Of a stretch of DNA of 44,441 nt, positions 25,144 to 32,976 are shown in pieces. The DNA lies in contig NZ_MLCE01000007.1 in NCBI RefSeq assembly GCF_002300165.1, forward strand, positions 76,360 through 120,800. The letters run 5' to 3'. The position numbers and the translations under genes were made by a program. The notes under the pieces were generated by a model. That model was not told the DNA's origin. It saw nothing but the letters and a program-made list of their open reading frames with translations, and did no database searches. Within the stretch, counting starts at the first letter, position 1, and each line of letters starts with the position of its first letter. This DNA is from Streptomyces sp. Tue6028 (lineage in GTDB: Bacteria > Actinomycetota > Actinomycetes > Streptomycetales > Streptomycetaceae).

Positions 25144-25228
25144 GTCCGGGTGGCGGAATGGCAGACGCGCTAGCTTGAGGTGCTAGTGCCCTTTATCGGG
25201 CGTGGGGGTTCAAGTCCCCCCTCGGACA
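25144..25228 (+). tRNA. tRNA-Leu (anticodon GAG)
   Basis: Full class II cloverleaf. Acceptor stem GTCCGGG (25144-25150) pairs with CTCGGAC (25221-25227), with one G-T pair. The anticodon stem CTAGC/GCTAG encloses TTGAGGT, with anticodon GAG at 25177-25179. The long variable arm is GCCC/GGGC (25188-25201), and the T stem GGGGG/CCCCC encloses TTCAAGT. CCA is not fully encoded. It reads CUC and CUU codons. A TAATGT at 25095-25100 may be its -10 box. Confidence 0.97.
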
Positions 25229-25236
25229 CACAGAAA

Positions 25237-25274
25237 GAGCGAGGGCCGCGACCATCAGGTCGCGGCCCTCGCTC
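25237..25274 (+). terminator. Terminator of tRNA-Leu
   Basis: Perfect 17-bp stem (GAGCGAGGGCCGCGACC and its complement) around the loop ATCA, 9 bases after the tRNA. The next 282 bases up to the synthetase gene hold no gene; TAAAAT at 25455-25460 could be a -10 box. Confidence 0.92.
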
Positions 25275-25556
25275 GTCGTGCCGGTGCCGTCGGCTCACCC
25301 CTCGCTCCCCGTGTCCGACGGGTTACGGACAGATGTGGGGCAGATCTCGTCACGGTGACGTACCTCCATGTCAGAGCCTCGGAAGCGGCGGTTCCGAGAC
25401 CCCCGGAAGGCCTCCTCGCATGGCTGACGCCCAGGTCCGCGGCTAGCGTCGTACTAAAATTCCACGCTTGTTTGGAGCTGGACCGGAATATCCCCAGGCA
25501 TACCTGCGGGCCCACCAGCGCCCCGGACTCTCCGGGAAACAACACGTGAGGACCCG

Positions 25557-28500
25557 ATGGCAGCCCTCCAGCAAGACCCCGTGCTCGCGTTGTCGGACGA
25601 CGAGGTGCGTGCGGAGTTCGGTGACCAGGCTCGCTTCTCCGCCTCCTCCGCCGCCTCGCCGCGCACGCTCGTCGACGTCCTCGACGCCTCCGTACGGGCC
25701 CACCCCGACGAGCCCGCGCTCGACGACGGCCGACGCTCGCTGACCTACCGCGCCCTGGCCGTCGAGGTCGAGGCCCTGCGCGGGCGGCTCGCCGCGGCCG
25801 GGGTCGGGCTCGGCGACCGGGTCGGTGTGCGGGTCCCCTCCGGCACCAACGATCTGTACATAGCCGTCCTCGCCGTGCTCGCCGCCGGTGCCGCGTACGT
25901 GCCGGTGGACGCCGAGGACCCGGACGAGCGGGCCGAGCTGGTCTTCGGCGAGGCGGAGGTGTGCGCGGTCGTGGAAGCCGGGCACGAGCTGACCGTCACC
26001 GGCGCCTCGGGCGCCCGCGCCGCCCGGCCCGGGGTCGAGCACGACGCCTGGATCATCTTCACCTCCGGCTCCACCGGGAAGCCCAAGGGTGTCGCCGTCT
26101 CGCACCGCAGTGCCGCCGCGTTCGTGGACGCCGAGGCCGCGCTGTTCCTCACCGAGGACCCGATCGGCCCGGGCGACCGGGTGATGGCGGGCCTGTCCGT
26201 CGCCTTCGACGCCTCATGCGAGGAGATGTGGCTGGCCTGGCGGTACGGCGCCTGTCTGGTGCCGGTGCCGCGCGCGCAGGTCCGCAGCGGCGTCGACCTC
26301 GGCCCCTGGCTGGTGGAGCAGGACATCACGGTCGTCTCGACCGTGCCCACGCTGGCCGCCCTCTGGGAACCGGAGACCCTCAACGAGGTCCGGCTCCTGA
26401 TCTTCGGCGGTGAGGCCTGCCCGCCCGAACTCGCGCAGCGGCTCGTGACGGAGGGCCGGGAGGTCTGGAACACGTACGGGCCGACGGAGGCGACCGTGGT
26501 GGCCTGTGCCTCGCTCATGAGCGGGGAGGAGCCGGTGCGGATCGGGCTTCCGCTGAACGGCTGGGAGCTGGCCGTCGTCGACGAGGACGGGGAGCTCGTG
26601 CCGATGGGCGGCAGCGGGCAGCTGGTCATCGGCGGCGTCGGGCTGGCCCGGTACCTGGACGCGGAGAAGGACGCCGAGAAGTACGCGCCGCTGGACGCGC
26701 TCGGCTGGGAGCGGGCGTACCGCAGCGGTGACCTGGTCAGGGCCGAGCCCGAAGGGCTGGTCTTCCTCGGCCGGGCCGACGAGCAGATCAAGCTCGGCGG
26801 GCGCCGGATCGAGCTCGGCGAGGTGGACGCGGCGCTGCAGTCGCTGCCCGGTGTGGCCGGCGCGGCCGCGGCCGTGCGCAGCGCGCGCGGCGGCAATCAG
26901 CTGCTGGTCGGCTATGTCGTCACCCAGGACGGCTGGGACCACGCGGCCGCCGTGGAGAAGCTGCGGGCCGAGCTGCCCGCCGCGCTGGTACCGCTGCTCG
27001 CGCCGGTGGCGGACCTGCCGACCCGCACCTCGGGCAAGGTCGACCGGGCGGCGCTCCCCTGGCCGCTGGAAGGCCTGGAGACCGGCGGTGCGGGGGAGGA
27101 GCTCTACGGCACCGAGGCCTGGCTCGCGGAGCAGTGGAGCGAGGTGCTCGGGATACCCGTGAGCAGTGGCTCCGACGACTTCTTCGCGATCGGCGGCGGC
27201 AGCCTGGCCGCCGCGCAGCTGACGACGAGGCTGCGCACCCGCTACCCGAGCGCCGCGGTGCTCGACATCTACGCGCAGCCCGTGCTGCGCAAGCTCGCCC
27301 GGCGTCTGGAGAAGTCCGCGCAGGAGGACGGCGCCGCGCGCTTCGTGGCCCCGGTCCCACTGCGGGCGAAGGTGACGCAGCTCCTGCTGCTGGTTCCGCT
27401 GTTCACCGTCCTCGGGCTGCGCTGGACCGTGGCGCTGGCCGCGGTCGGGAACGTGCTGCACTGGTTCGGGCCGTATCCGTGGGCGCCGGGCACCTCGTGG
27501 TGGCTGGTCGCGGCGGGGGCGGTCGTCTTCTTCAGTCCGCCGGGCCGGCTCGCGATCGCGGCGGGCGGGGCGCGGCTGCTGCTGCGCGGGGTCGGGCCGG
27601 GCCGGTACCCGCGGGGCGGGAGCGTCCATCTGCGGCTGTGGACGGCCGAGCGGCTCGCCGAGTTCAGCGGCGCGACCTCGCTCACCGGCTCGTGGCTGGA
27701 GCGGTACGCCCGCGCCCTGGGCGCCAAGGTCGGCAGGGACGTGGATCTGCACTCGCTGCCTCCGGTCACCGGCATGCTCAAGCTGGGCCGGGGGGCCGCC
27801 GTGGAGTCCGAAGTGGATCTGTCGGGGCACTGGCTGGACGGTGACCGGCTGGAGATCGGTGCGGTGAAGGTGGGCGCCGGTGCGGTCGTCGGGACGCGGA
27901 GCATGCTGTTCCCGGGCGCGCGGGTCGGCAAGCGTGCCGAGGTGGCGCCGGGTTCGGCGGTGGCCGGCCAGATCCCGACCGGGCAGCGCTGGGCCGGGGC
28001 GCCCGCGGTCAAGCTCGGCAAGGCGAAGCGGGCCTGGCCCAAGGAGCGTCCGCAGCGCGGCACGGCCTGGCGTGCGATGTACGGGGCGACGGGGTTCGCG
28101 CTGAGCGGGCTGCCGGTGCTGGCGGGTGTGGCCGCGCTGCTGGTGGCCCGGGTGTTCGTGAGCGCGGACGCCGGGCTGGGCGGCGCGCTGCGCGGGGCGG
28201 CGCTCGCCCTGGTCCCGTCGGCCCTCGCCTTCGGTCTCGCGTACGCGCTGCTGCTGCTGGTCCTCGTACGGCTGCTCAGCCTGGGGCTGCGGGAGGGCAC
28301 GCACCCGACGCACAGCCGGGTCGGCTGGCAGGCGTGGACGGTCACGCAGCTGATGGACCGCTCCCGGGAGACGCTGTTCCCGCTGTACGCGGGGCTGATC
28401 ACGCCGGTGTGGCTGCGGCTGCTCGGCATGCGGATCGGGCGGGGCGCCGAGGTGTCCACGGTGCTGGCGCTGCCGAGTCTGACCACGGTCGGTGAGGGCG

Positions 28501-29432
28501 CCTTCCTCGCGGACGACACGCTGACCGCTCCGTACGAGCTGGGCGGTGGCTGGATGCGGATCGGGCGGGCCGAGATCGGGCGCCGGGCGTTCCTCGGGAA
28601 CTCCGGGATGACGGCGCCGGGCCGCAGCGTGCCCGACGGCGGCCTGGTCGGGGTGCTGTCCGCGACGCCGAAGAAGGCGAAGAAGGGCAGTTCGTATCTG
28701 GGGCTGCCGCCGGTGAAGCTGCCGCGCGCGGCGCAGGACGGCGACCAGAGCCGTACGTACGACCCGCCCGCGCGGCTGCTGTGGGCGCGGGGTCTGGTGG
28801 AGCTGTGCCGGATCGTGCCGGTGCTCTGCTCCGCGGCGCTGGTCGTGCTGACGGTCGCGGCGTTGTGCGCGCTGTGTGCCTGGGCGCCGTTGCTCGGCGG
28901 GCTGGTGCTGCTGGGCGCGGGCGGTGTCGCCTGCCTGGTGTCGATCGTGGCGAAGTGGCTGCTGGTGGGCCGGCACCGGAGCGGTGAGCATCCGTTGTGG
29001 AGCGGCTTCGTGTGGCGCAACGAGCTGGCGGACACGTTCGTCGAGGTGGTGGCGGTGCCGTGGCTGGCCGGGTCGGTGCCGGGTACGCCGCTGATGACGG
29101 CGTGGCTGCGCGGGCTCGGTGCCCGGATCGGCAGGGGCGCCTGGGTGGAGAGCTACTGGCTGCCGGAGACGGATCTGGTGTCGCTCGGGGACGCGTGCAC
29201 GGTCAATCGGGGCTGTGTCCTGCAGACGCACCTCTTCCACGACCGGATCTTGCGGACGGATACTGTTGTCCTCCGTGAGGGCGCCACCCTGGGCCCGGGC
29301 GGAATCGTCCTTCCCGGCAGCACCATCGGGGCTCGCTCCACCCTGGGTCCGGCGTCGCTGGTGATGGCGGCGGAGTCCGTTCCCGACGAAACCCGCTGGC
29401 TGGGCAACCCGATCGAGGCATGGCGTTCCTAG
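25557..29432 (+). CDS. Pls/PosA-type single-module poly(amino acid) synthetase, lysine-like specificity
   Basis: Membrane-bound non-ribosomal peptide synthetase of 1291 residues with the architecture of epsilon-poly-L-lysine synthetase. An adenylation domain (1-500) has the ATP loop FTSGSTGKPKG at 168, NTYGPTE, and the A10 lysine in SGKVDR. A carrier domain has Ser549 in GGGSLAAA for phosphopantetheine. Then come six membrane segments in three pairs (about 606-690, 840-905, 1080-1140), each pair followed by a soluble hexapeptide-repeat-like C domain. Reading the ten specificity positions by eye against PheA gives D-A-E-S-I-G-T-V-V-K, close to the lysine code I remember (DAESIGSVCK). The product is likely a cationic homopolymer of lysine or a close analogue. 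The ATG at 25557 follows GAGGA. The M1 peptidase gene follows directly. Confidence 0.87.
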   Translation: MAALQQDPVLALSDDEVRAEFGDQARFSASSAASPRTLVDVLDASVRAHPDEPALDDGRRSLTYRALAVEVEALRGRLAAAGVGLGDRVGVRVPSGTNDLYIAVLAVLAAGAAYVPVDAEDPDERAELVFGEAEVCAVVEAGHELTVTGASGARAARPGVEHDAWIIFTSGSTGKPKGVAVSHRSAAAFVDAEAALFLTEDPIGPGDRVMAGLSVAFDASCEEMWLAWRYGACLVPVPRAQVRSGVDLGPWLVEQDITVVSTVPTLAALWEPETLNEVRLLIFGGEACPPELAQRLVTEGREVWNTYGPTEATVVACASLMSGEEPVRIGLPLNGWELAVVDEDGELVPMGGSGQLVIGGVGLARYLDAEKDAEKYAPLDALGWERAYRSGDLVRAEPEGLVFLGRADEQIKLGGRRIELGEVDAALQSLPGVAGAAAAVRSARGGNQLLVGYVVTQDGWDHAAAVEKLRAELPAALVPLLAPVADLPTRTSGKVDRAALPWPLEGLETGGAGEELYGTEAWLAEQWSEVLGIPVSSGSDDFFAIGGGSLAAAQLTTRLRTRYPSAAVLDIYAQPVLRKLARRLEKSAQEDGAARFVAPVPLRAKVTQLLLLVPLFTVLGLRWTVALAAVGNVLHWFGPYPWAPGTSWWLVAAGAVVFFSPPGRLAIAAGGARLLLRGVGPGRYPRGGSVHLRLWTAERLAEFSGATSLTGSWLERYARALGAKVGRDVDLHSLPPVTGMLKLGRGAAVESEVDLSGHWLDGDRLEIGAVKVGAGAVVGTRSMLFPGARVGKRAEVAPGSAVAGQIPTGQRWAGAPAVKLGKAKRAWPKERPQRGTAWRAMYGATGFALSGLPVLAGVAALLVARVFVSADAGLGGALRGAALALVPSALAFGLAYALLLLVLVRLLSLGLREGTHPTHSRVGWQAWTVTQLMDRSRETLFPLYAGLITPVWLRLLGMRIGRGAEVSTVLALPSLTTVGEGAFLADDTLTAPYELGGGWMRIGRAEIGRRAFLGNSGMTAPGRSVPDGGLVGVLSATPKKAKKGSSYLGLPPVKLPRAAQDGDQSRTYDPPARLLWARGLVELCRIVPVLCSAALVVLTVAALCALCAWAPLLGGLVLLGAGGVACLVSIVAKWLLVGRHRSGEHPLWSGFVWRNELADTFVEVVAVPWLAGSVPGTPLMTAWLRGLGARIGRGAWVESYWLPETDLVSLGDACTVNRGCVLQTHLFHDRILRTDTVVLREGATLGPGGIVLPGSTIGARSTLGPASLVMAAESVPDETRWLGNPIEAWRS

Positions 29433-29509
29433 CGGACGTGACCGGATCGGAGACGAAGGGCGGTACAGCGGCACGTCGTACGAGCACAGGGCAGGGAGCA
29501 GACGCAGCA

Positions 29510-30889
29510 GTGAGCGTTCAGCAGACACCGGATTCGGACCCGTACTTCCCGGCCAACGGTGATCCCCGCTACCGGGCGCACCGGTACGAGCTCACGCTGG
29601 ACTACCGCCCCGGCCCGAACCGGCTCTCCGGCACCGCGCGGATCAACGCCATAGCCGGCCGTGCCCCGCTCGCCGAATTCCAGCTGAACCTGGCCGACTT
29701 CCGGATCGGCCGGGTCCGGGTGGACGGCAAGGCGCCGCACTACACGCACCGCGGCGGCCGGCTGCGGATCCGGCCGCCGAAGCCGGTCCGGGCGGGGGCC
29801 GCGTTCACCGTGGAGGTCCACTGGTCGGGCAATCCCAAGCCGGTCAGCAGTCCCTGGGGCGGTCTCGGCTGGGAGGAGCTGGAGGACGGGGCGCTGGTGG
29901 CGAGCCAGCCGGTCGGCGCGCCGTCGTGGTACCCGTGCAACGACCGGCCGGCCGACAAGGCCTCGTACCAGATCTCGGTGACGACGCCGTCCGCGTACTC
30001 GGTGGTGGCGGGCGGGCGGCTGCTCACGCGGACGACGAGGGCGTCGACGACGACCTGGGTGTACGAGCAGTCGGCGCCGACCTCCAGCTATCTGGTCGGG
30101 CTGTCGGTCGGCAAGTACCAGACGGTGCTGCTGGGTGACCCGGGCCTGGGCGGCGTGCCGCAGTCCGGCCATCTGCCCGCGCACCTGCTCGCCGAGTTCT
30201 CCCGGGACTTCGCGCGGCAGCCCGCGATGATGGAGCTGTTCGAGGAGCTCTTCGGGCCGTATCCGTTCGGTGAGTACGCGGTCGTCGTGACGGACGAGGA
30301 ACTGGACGTCCCCGTCGAGGCGCAGGGTCTGTCGATGTTCGGCGCCAACCACGTGGACGGGGCGCGGGGTTCGGAGCGGCTGGTGGCGCACGAGCTGGCG
30401 CACCAGTGGTTCGGCAACAGCGTGTCCATCGCGGACTGGCGGCACATCTGGCTGAACGAGGGTTTCGCGAAGTACGCGGAGTGGCTCTGGTCGGAGCGCT
30501 CGGGCGGCCGTACGGCGCACCAACTGGCCGCCGCCGCGCACCGGAAGCTGTCCGCGCAGCCCCAGGACCTGGTCCTCGCGAACCCGGGCCGCAAGCTGAT
30601 GTTCGACGACCGGCTCTACGAGCGCGGCGGTCTGGCGCTGCACGCGGTCCGGCAGGCCCTGGGGGACGACGCGTTCTTCCGGATGCTGCGCCGCTGGGCC
30701 GCCGTGCACCGGGGAGGGGCGGTCACGACGACGACGTTCACCTCGCACGTCTCGCGCTACACGGCCGAGCCGCTCGACGAGTTGTTCACGGCGTGGCTGC
30801 ACGAGAGGGCGCTTCCGCCGCTGCCGGTGCCCGGCGCGGCGGTTCCGGCGCGGCCCGCCTACCCGCCGGGGAAGGCGGACTCGGCGTAG
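29510..30889 (+). CDS. M1 family metallopeptidase
   Basis: Zinc aminopeptidase of 459 residues, shorter than PepN (about 850), in the class of compact actinobacterial M1 enzymes. An N-terminal beta domain (HRYELTLDYRPGPNRLSGTARI onward) is followed by the catalytic domain with H294-E295-x2-H298 (HELAHQW) and E317 (NEGFAKY), spaced exactly as in the family. The exopeptidase loop reads VEAQGLSMF in place of GAMEN. There is no signal peptide. The GTG at 29510 follows GGGAG and matches a sensible N-terminus; an ATG at 29420 overlapping the synthetase stop is the alternative. Its position right after the Pls-type gene suggests it degrades or protects against the cationic polymer, as polylysine-degrading aminopeptidases do. 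That link is an inference. Confidence 0.88.
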   Translation: MSVQQTPDSDPYFPANGDPRYRAHRYELTLDYRPGPNRLSGTARINAIAGRAPLAEFQLNLADFRIGRVRVDGKAPHYTHRGGRLRIRPPKPVRAGAAFTVEVHWSGNPKPVSSPWGGLGWEELEDGALVASQPVGAPSWYPCNDRPADKASYQISVTTPSAYSVVAGGRLLTRTTRASTTTWVYEQSAPTSSYLVGLSVGKYQTVLLGDPGLGGVPQSGHLPAHLLAEFSRDFARQPAMMELFEELFGPYPFGEYAVVVTDEELDVPVEAQGLSMFGANHVDGARGSERLVAHELAHQWFGNSVSIADWRHIWLNEGFAKYAEWLWSERSGGRTAHQLAAAAHRKLSAQPQDLVLANPGRKLMFDDRLYERGGLALHAVRQALGDDAFFRMLRRWAAVHRGGAVTTTTFTSHVSRYTAEPLDELFTAWLHERALPPLPVPGAAVPARPAYPPGKADSA

Positions 30890-30903
30890 GCAGAATGGCA
30901 GCC

Positions 30904-31278
30904 ATGACGAGTCGTTCCTGCCCTTGCGGGCTTCCCGAGCCGTATGCGAAGTGCTGCGGGCGGTTCCACCGCGGTGAGGCCGCGGCACCGACCGCCGAGG
31001 CGCTCATGCGGTCGCGGTACTGCGCCTTCGTGAAGGAGGACGAGGGGTATCTGCTGCGGACCTGGCATCCGCGGACGCGGCCGCCTCGGGTGGAGTTCGA
31101 TCCCGGGATGCGCTGGACCGGTCTGGAGGTCCTCGCCACGGAGCAGGGTTCGGCGTTCCACGGCACCGGAACCGTCACCTTCCGGGCTTCCTACCGGGGC
31201 GGTTCGCTGCACGAGCGGAGCCGGTTCGAGCGGGTCGACGGCGCGTGGGTGTACGTGGACGGGGACTTCCAGGAGTAG
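30904..31278 (+). CDS. YchJ family (UPF0225) protein
   Basis: 124-residue protein with a zinc-binding N-terminal SEC-C-like knuckle (SCPCGLPEPYAKCCGRFH) followed by the YchJ NTF2-like domain: AEALMRSRYCAFV, YLLRTWHPRTRP, HERSRF and WVYVDGDF at the end. The molecular function is unknown. ATGs at 30895 and 30904 are both in frame; 30904 puts the Cys motif at the usual distance. It lies 14 bases after the M1 peptidase stop, so it may share that transcript, but it is a widespread core gene and functional linkage is not implied. Confidence 0.88.
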   Translation: MTSRSCPCGLPEPYAKCCGRFHRGEAAAPTAEALMRSRYCAFVKEDEGYLLRTWHPRTRPPRVEFDPGMRWTGLEVLATEQGSAFHGTGTVTFRASYRGGSLHERSRFERVDGAWVYVDGDFQE

Positions 31279-31304
31279 GCGGCGGGGCAGAGTCGGGGTG
31301 GTGG

Positions 31305-31328
31305 CGGTGCGGCGCCCGTGCCGCACCG
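31305..31328. terminator. Hairpin between the YchJ gene and gntR
   Basis: 9-bp perfect stem CGGTGCGGC with GCCGCACCG around a 6-base loop, between convergent genes. Confidence 0.6.
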
Positions 31329-31411
31329 ACGAGGGTCACGGCGGCGCCTGCGCGGCGCCCCTGCTGCCGCCGCGGAGGCACGGTGACAGCGCCCGTGCCG
31401 CCGCACCGGGG

Positions 31412-32113
31412 TCACGGTGCCAGGATGTCCAGCTCCTGGAGCGCGCCGACCGTGATCTCGCGGGTGAGCTGCTCGGCGCGGGCCGCGTCGCCCTCCCGGA
31501 CGGCCTCGGCGACCTGGACGTGCAGGGTGACGGCGGCCGGGTCCGGGTCCTCGAACATGACCTCGTGGTGCGTGCGACCCGCCAGGACCTCCGCGACGAC
31601 GTCGCCGAGGCGTGCGAACATCTCGTTGCCCGACGCGCAGAGGATCACCCGGTGGAAGGCGATGTCGTGGACGAGATACGCCTCCAGTTGATGGCCGCGT
31701 GAGGTGGCGACCATGCCCAGGGCGCACTCGGTGAGTTCGGCGCACTGCTCGGCCGTCGCGTGCCGGGCGGCCAGGCCGGCGGCGACGGGTTCGACGGCGG
31801 AGCGCAGCACGGTGAGGGAACGCAGCTGGTGCGGGCGGTCGGCACCGGCCAGCCGCCAGCGGATGACCTCGGGGTCGTAGACGTTCCACTCGGCCTTGGG
31901 GCGGACGGTGACGCCGACGCGGCGGCGGGACTCGACGAGGTGCATGGATTCGAGCACCCGGACCGCCTCGCGCATCACGGAGCGTGACACCTCGAAGCGC
32001 TGCGCCAGCTCGTCGGTGCGCAGCACGCTCCCCGGCGGATACTCGCCCGCCGTGATGGCCGGCCCGAGGGTCTCCAGTACATGTCCGTGCAGCCCCCGGC
32101 CCCGTGTGGTCAT
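31412..32113 (-). CDS. gntR: GntR/FadR-type regulator of gluconate catabolism
   Basis: 233-residue transcription factor, divergent from the gluconokinase gene. The N-terminal winged helix (about 10-75) includes LRTDELAQRFEVSRSVMREA and a wing with GVTVRPKAEWNVYDPEVIRW, the last being typical of FadR-type sugar-acid regulators. The C-terminal FCD domain shows DIAFHRVIL (Asp and His metal ligands) and VTLHVQV. It presumably represses the gnt/idn operon until gluconate or 6-phosphogluconate binds. The ATG at 32113 begins MTTRGRGLHG; a GTG at 32167 is possible but lies inside the candidate operator at 32148-32158. From memory this corresponds to SCO1678. Confidence 0.88.
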   Translation of the reverse strand: MTTRGRGLHGHVLETLGPAITAGEYPPGSVLRTDELAQRFEVSRSVMREAVRVLESMHLVESRRRVGVTVRPKAEWNVYDPEVIRWRLAGADRPHQLRSLTVLRSAVEPVAAGLAARHATAEQCAELTECALGMVATSRGHQLEAYLVHDIAFHRVILCASGNEMFARLGDVVAEVLAGRTHHEVMFEDPDPAAVTLHVQVAEAVREGDAARAEQLTREITVGALQELDILAP

Positions 32114-32147
32114 GAGGTCAGCGTACGAGGCAGGGGCCCCGAACAAA

Positions 32148-32158
32148 AAGTCAGACTT
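32148..32158. promoter_or_regulatory. Candidate FadR-type site in the gntR leader
   Basis: Perfect palindrome AAGTC-A-GACTT in an A-rich stretch 34 bases before gntR. It has the GT-N3-AC centre common to FadR-subfamily sites. Autoregulation is plausible. Confidence 0.45.
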
Positions 32159-32204
32159 ATACGTCACACACTCTTGAATTCGTCGTACCTAATAGGTTTC
32201 AGTG

Positions 32205-32227
32205 TCGTCGACATCAGATGTCGACGA
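32205..32227. promoter_or_regulatory. Operator of the gluconate operon
   Basis: 23-base perfect palindrome: TCGTCGACATC, a central A, then GATGTCGACGA. It lies 16 bases before the gluconokinase ATG and overlaps an alternative GTG start at 32202, which argues for the ATG. The core GACATC-N-GATGTC repeats the palindrome at 5847-5861. It is the probable binding site of the divergent GntR. Confidence 0.75.
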
Positions 32228-32243
32228 AGACAGCGAGAGCACG

Positions 32244-32768
32244 ATGCAGCAGACGCGTACCCCCCACGTGGTCGTGGTCATGGGCGTGGCAGGCACCGGG
32301 AAGACCACGATCGGTCCCCTGATCGCCGCCCGGCTCGGCGTTCCGTACGCCGAGGGTGACGACTTCCACCCCGAGGCCAACATCGCCAAGATGTCGGCGG
32401 GAACGCCGCTGACCGACGAGGACCGGTGGCCCTGGCTGGACGCCATCGGCCGCTGGGCGCACGACCGGGCCGGGCTCGGCGGGGTGGTCAGCAGCTCGGC
32501 GCTCAAGCGCAGTTACCGGGACCGGCTGCGGGCGGCCGCCCCCGGAGTCGTCTTCGTCCACCTCACCGGTGACCGCAAGCTCATCGAGGACCGGATGTCG
32601 CACCGCCAGGGCCACTTCATGCCGACGGCGCTCCTGGACTCGCAGTTCGCCACCCTCCAGCCGCTGGAGGCGGACGAGGCGGGCGTCGGCGTGGACGTGT
32701 CCGGCGGCCCCGAAGAGATCACCGAGCGGGCCGTGGCCGCGCTGCGGGATCTCGACCTTCCCGCGTAG
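32244..32768 (+). CDS. gntK: Gluconokinase
   Basis: Phosphorylates D-gluconate with ATP to 6-phosphogluconate, feeding the pentose phosphate pathway. The 174-residue protein has the family length. It shows Walker A GVAGTGKTT (Lys20), the substrate segment EGDDFHPEANIAKMSAGTPLTDEDRWPWL, the SSSALKRSYRDRLR region and RQGHFMPTALLDSQFATLQPLE, all diagnostic of GntK. I chose the ATG at 32244 because the in-frame GTG at 32202 falls in the operator palindrome. It is first gene of the operon gntK-gntP-SDR-idonate dehydrogenase, opposite gntR. A 208-base gap with no recognisable feature separates it from gntP. Confidence 0.94.
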   Translation: MQQTRTPHVVVVMGVAGTGKTTIGPLIAARLGVPYAEGDDFHPEANIAKMSAGTPLTDEDRWPWLDAIGRWAHDRAGLGGVVSSSALKRSYRDRLRAAAPGVVFVHLTGDRKLIEDRMSHRQGHFMPTALLDSQFATLQPLEADEAGVGVDVSGGPEEITERAVAALRDLDLPA

Positions 32769-32976
32769 TCGAGCGCGGAGGCGACTCCGTCGGTGCGGCG
32801 ACCCCGCCCCGCACGGCGTCGCCACCGGCACGGCGCAGCCACGGACATGACGTGGCCACCGGCACGGCCGGTCAGGCGCCGTTGCCCACGAAGCCCGTTC
32901 CCCCGTCCCTCATCCCCCGTCTCCCTCCCCACTCTGTCCCCCTTCCCGCGTACCTCACTCAAGCAAGGGATCCACC

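Noticed and set aside
26214..29528. 1104-residue open frame on the minus strand
   Set aside because: It is antisense to the Pls-type gene and has the Arg/Pro/His-rich low-complexity composition of GC-bias shadows, with no recognisable domain.
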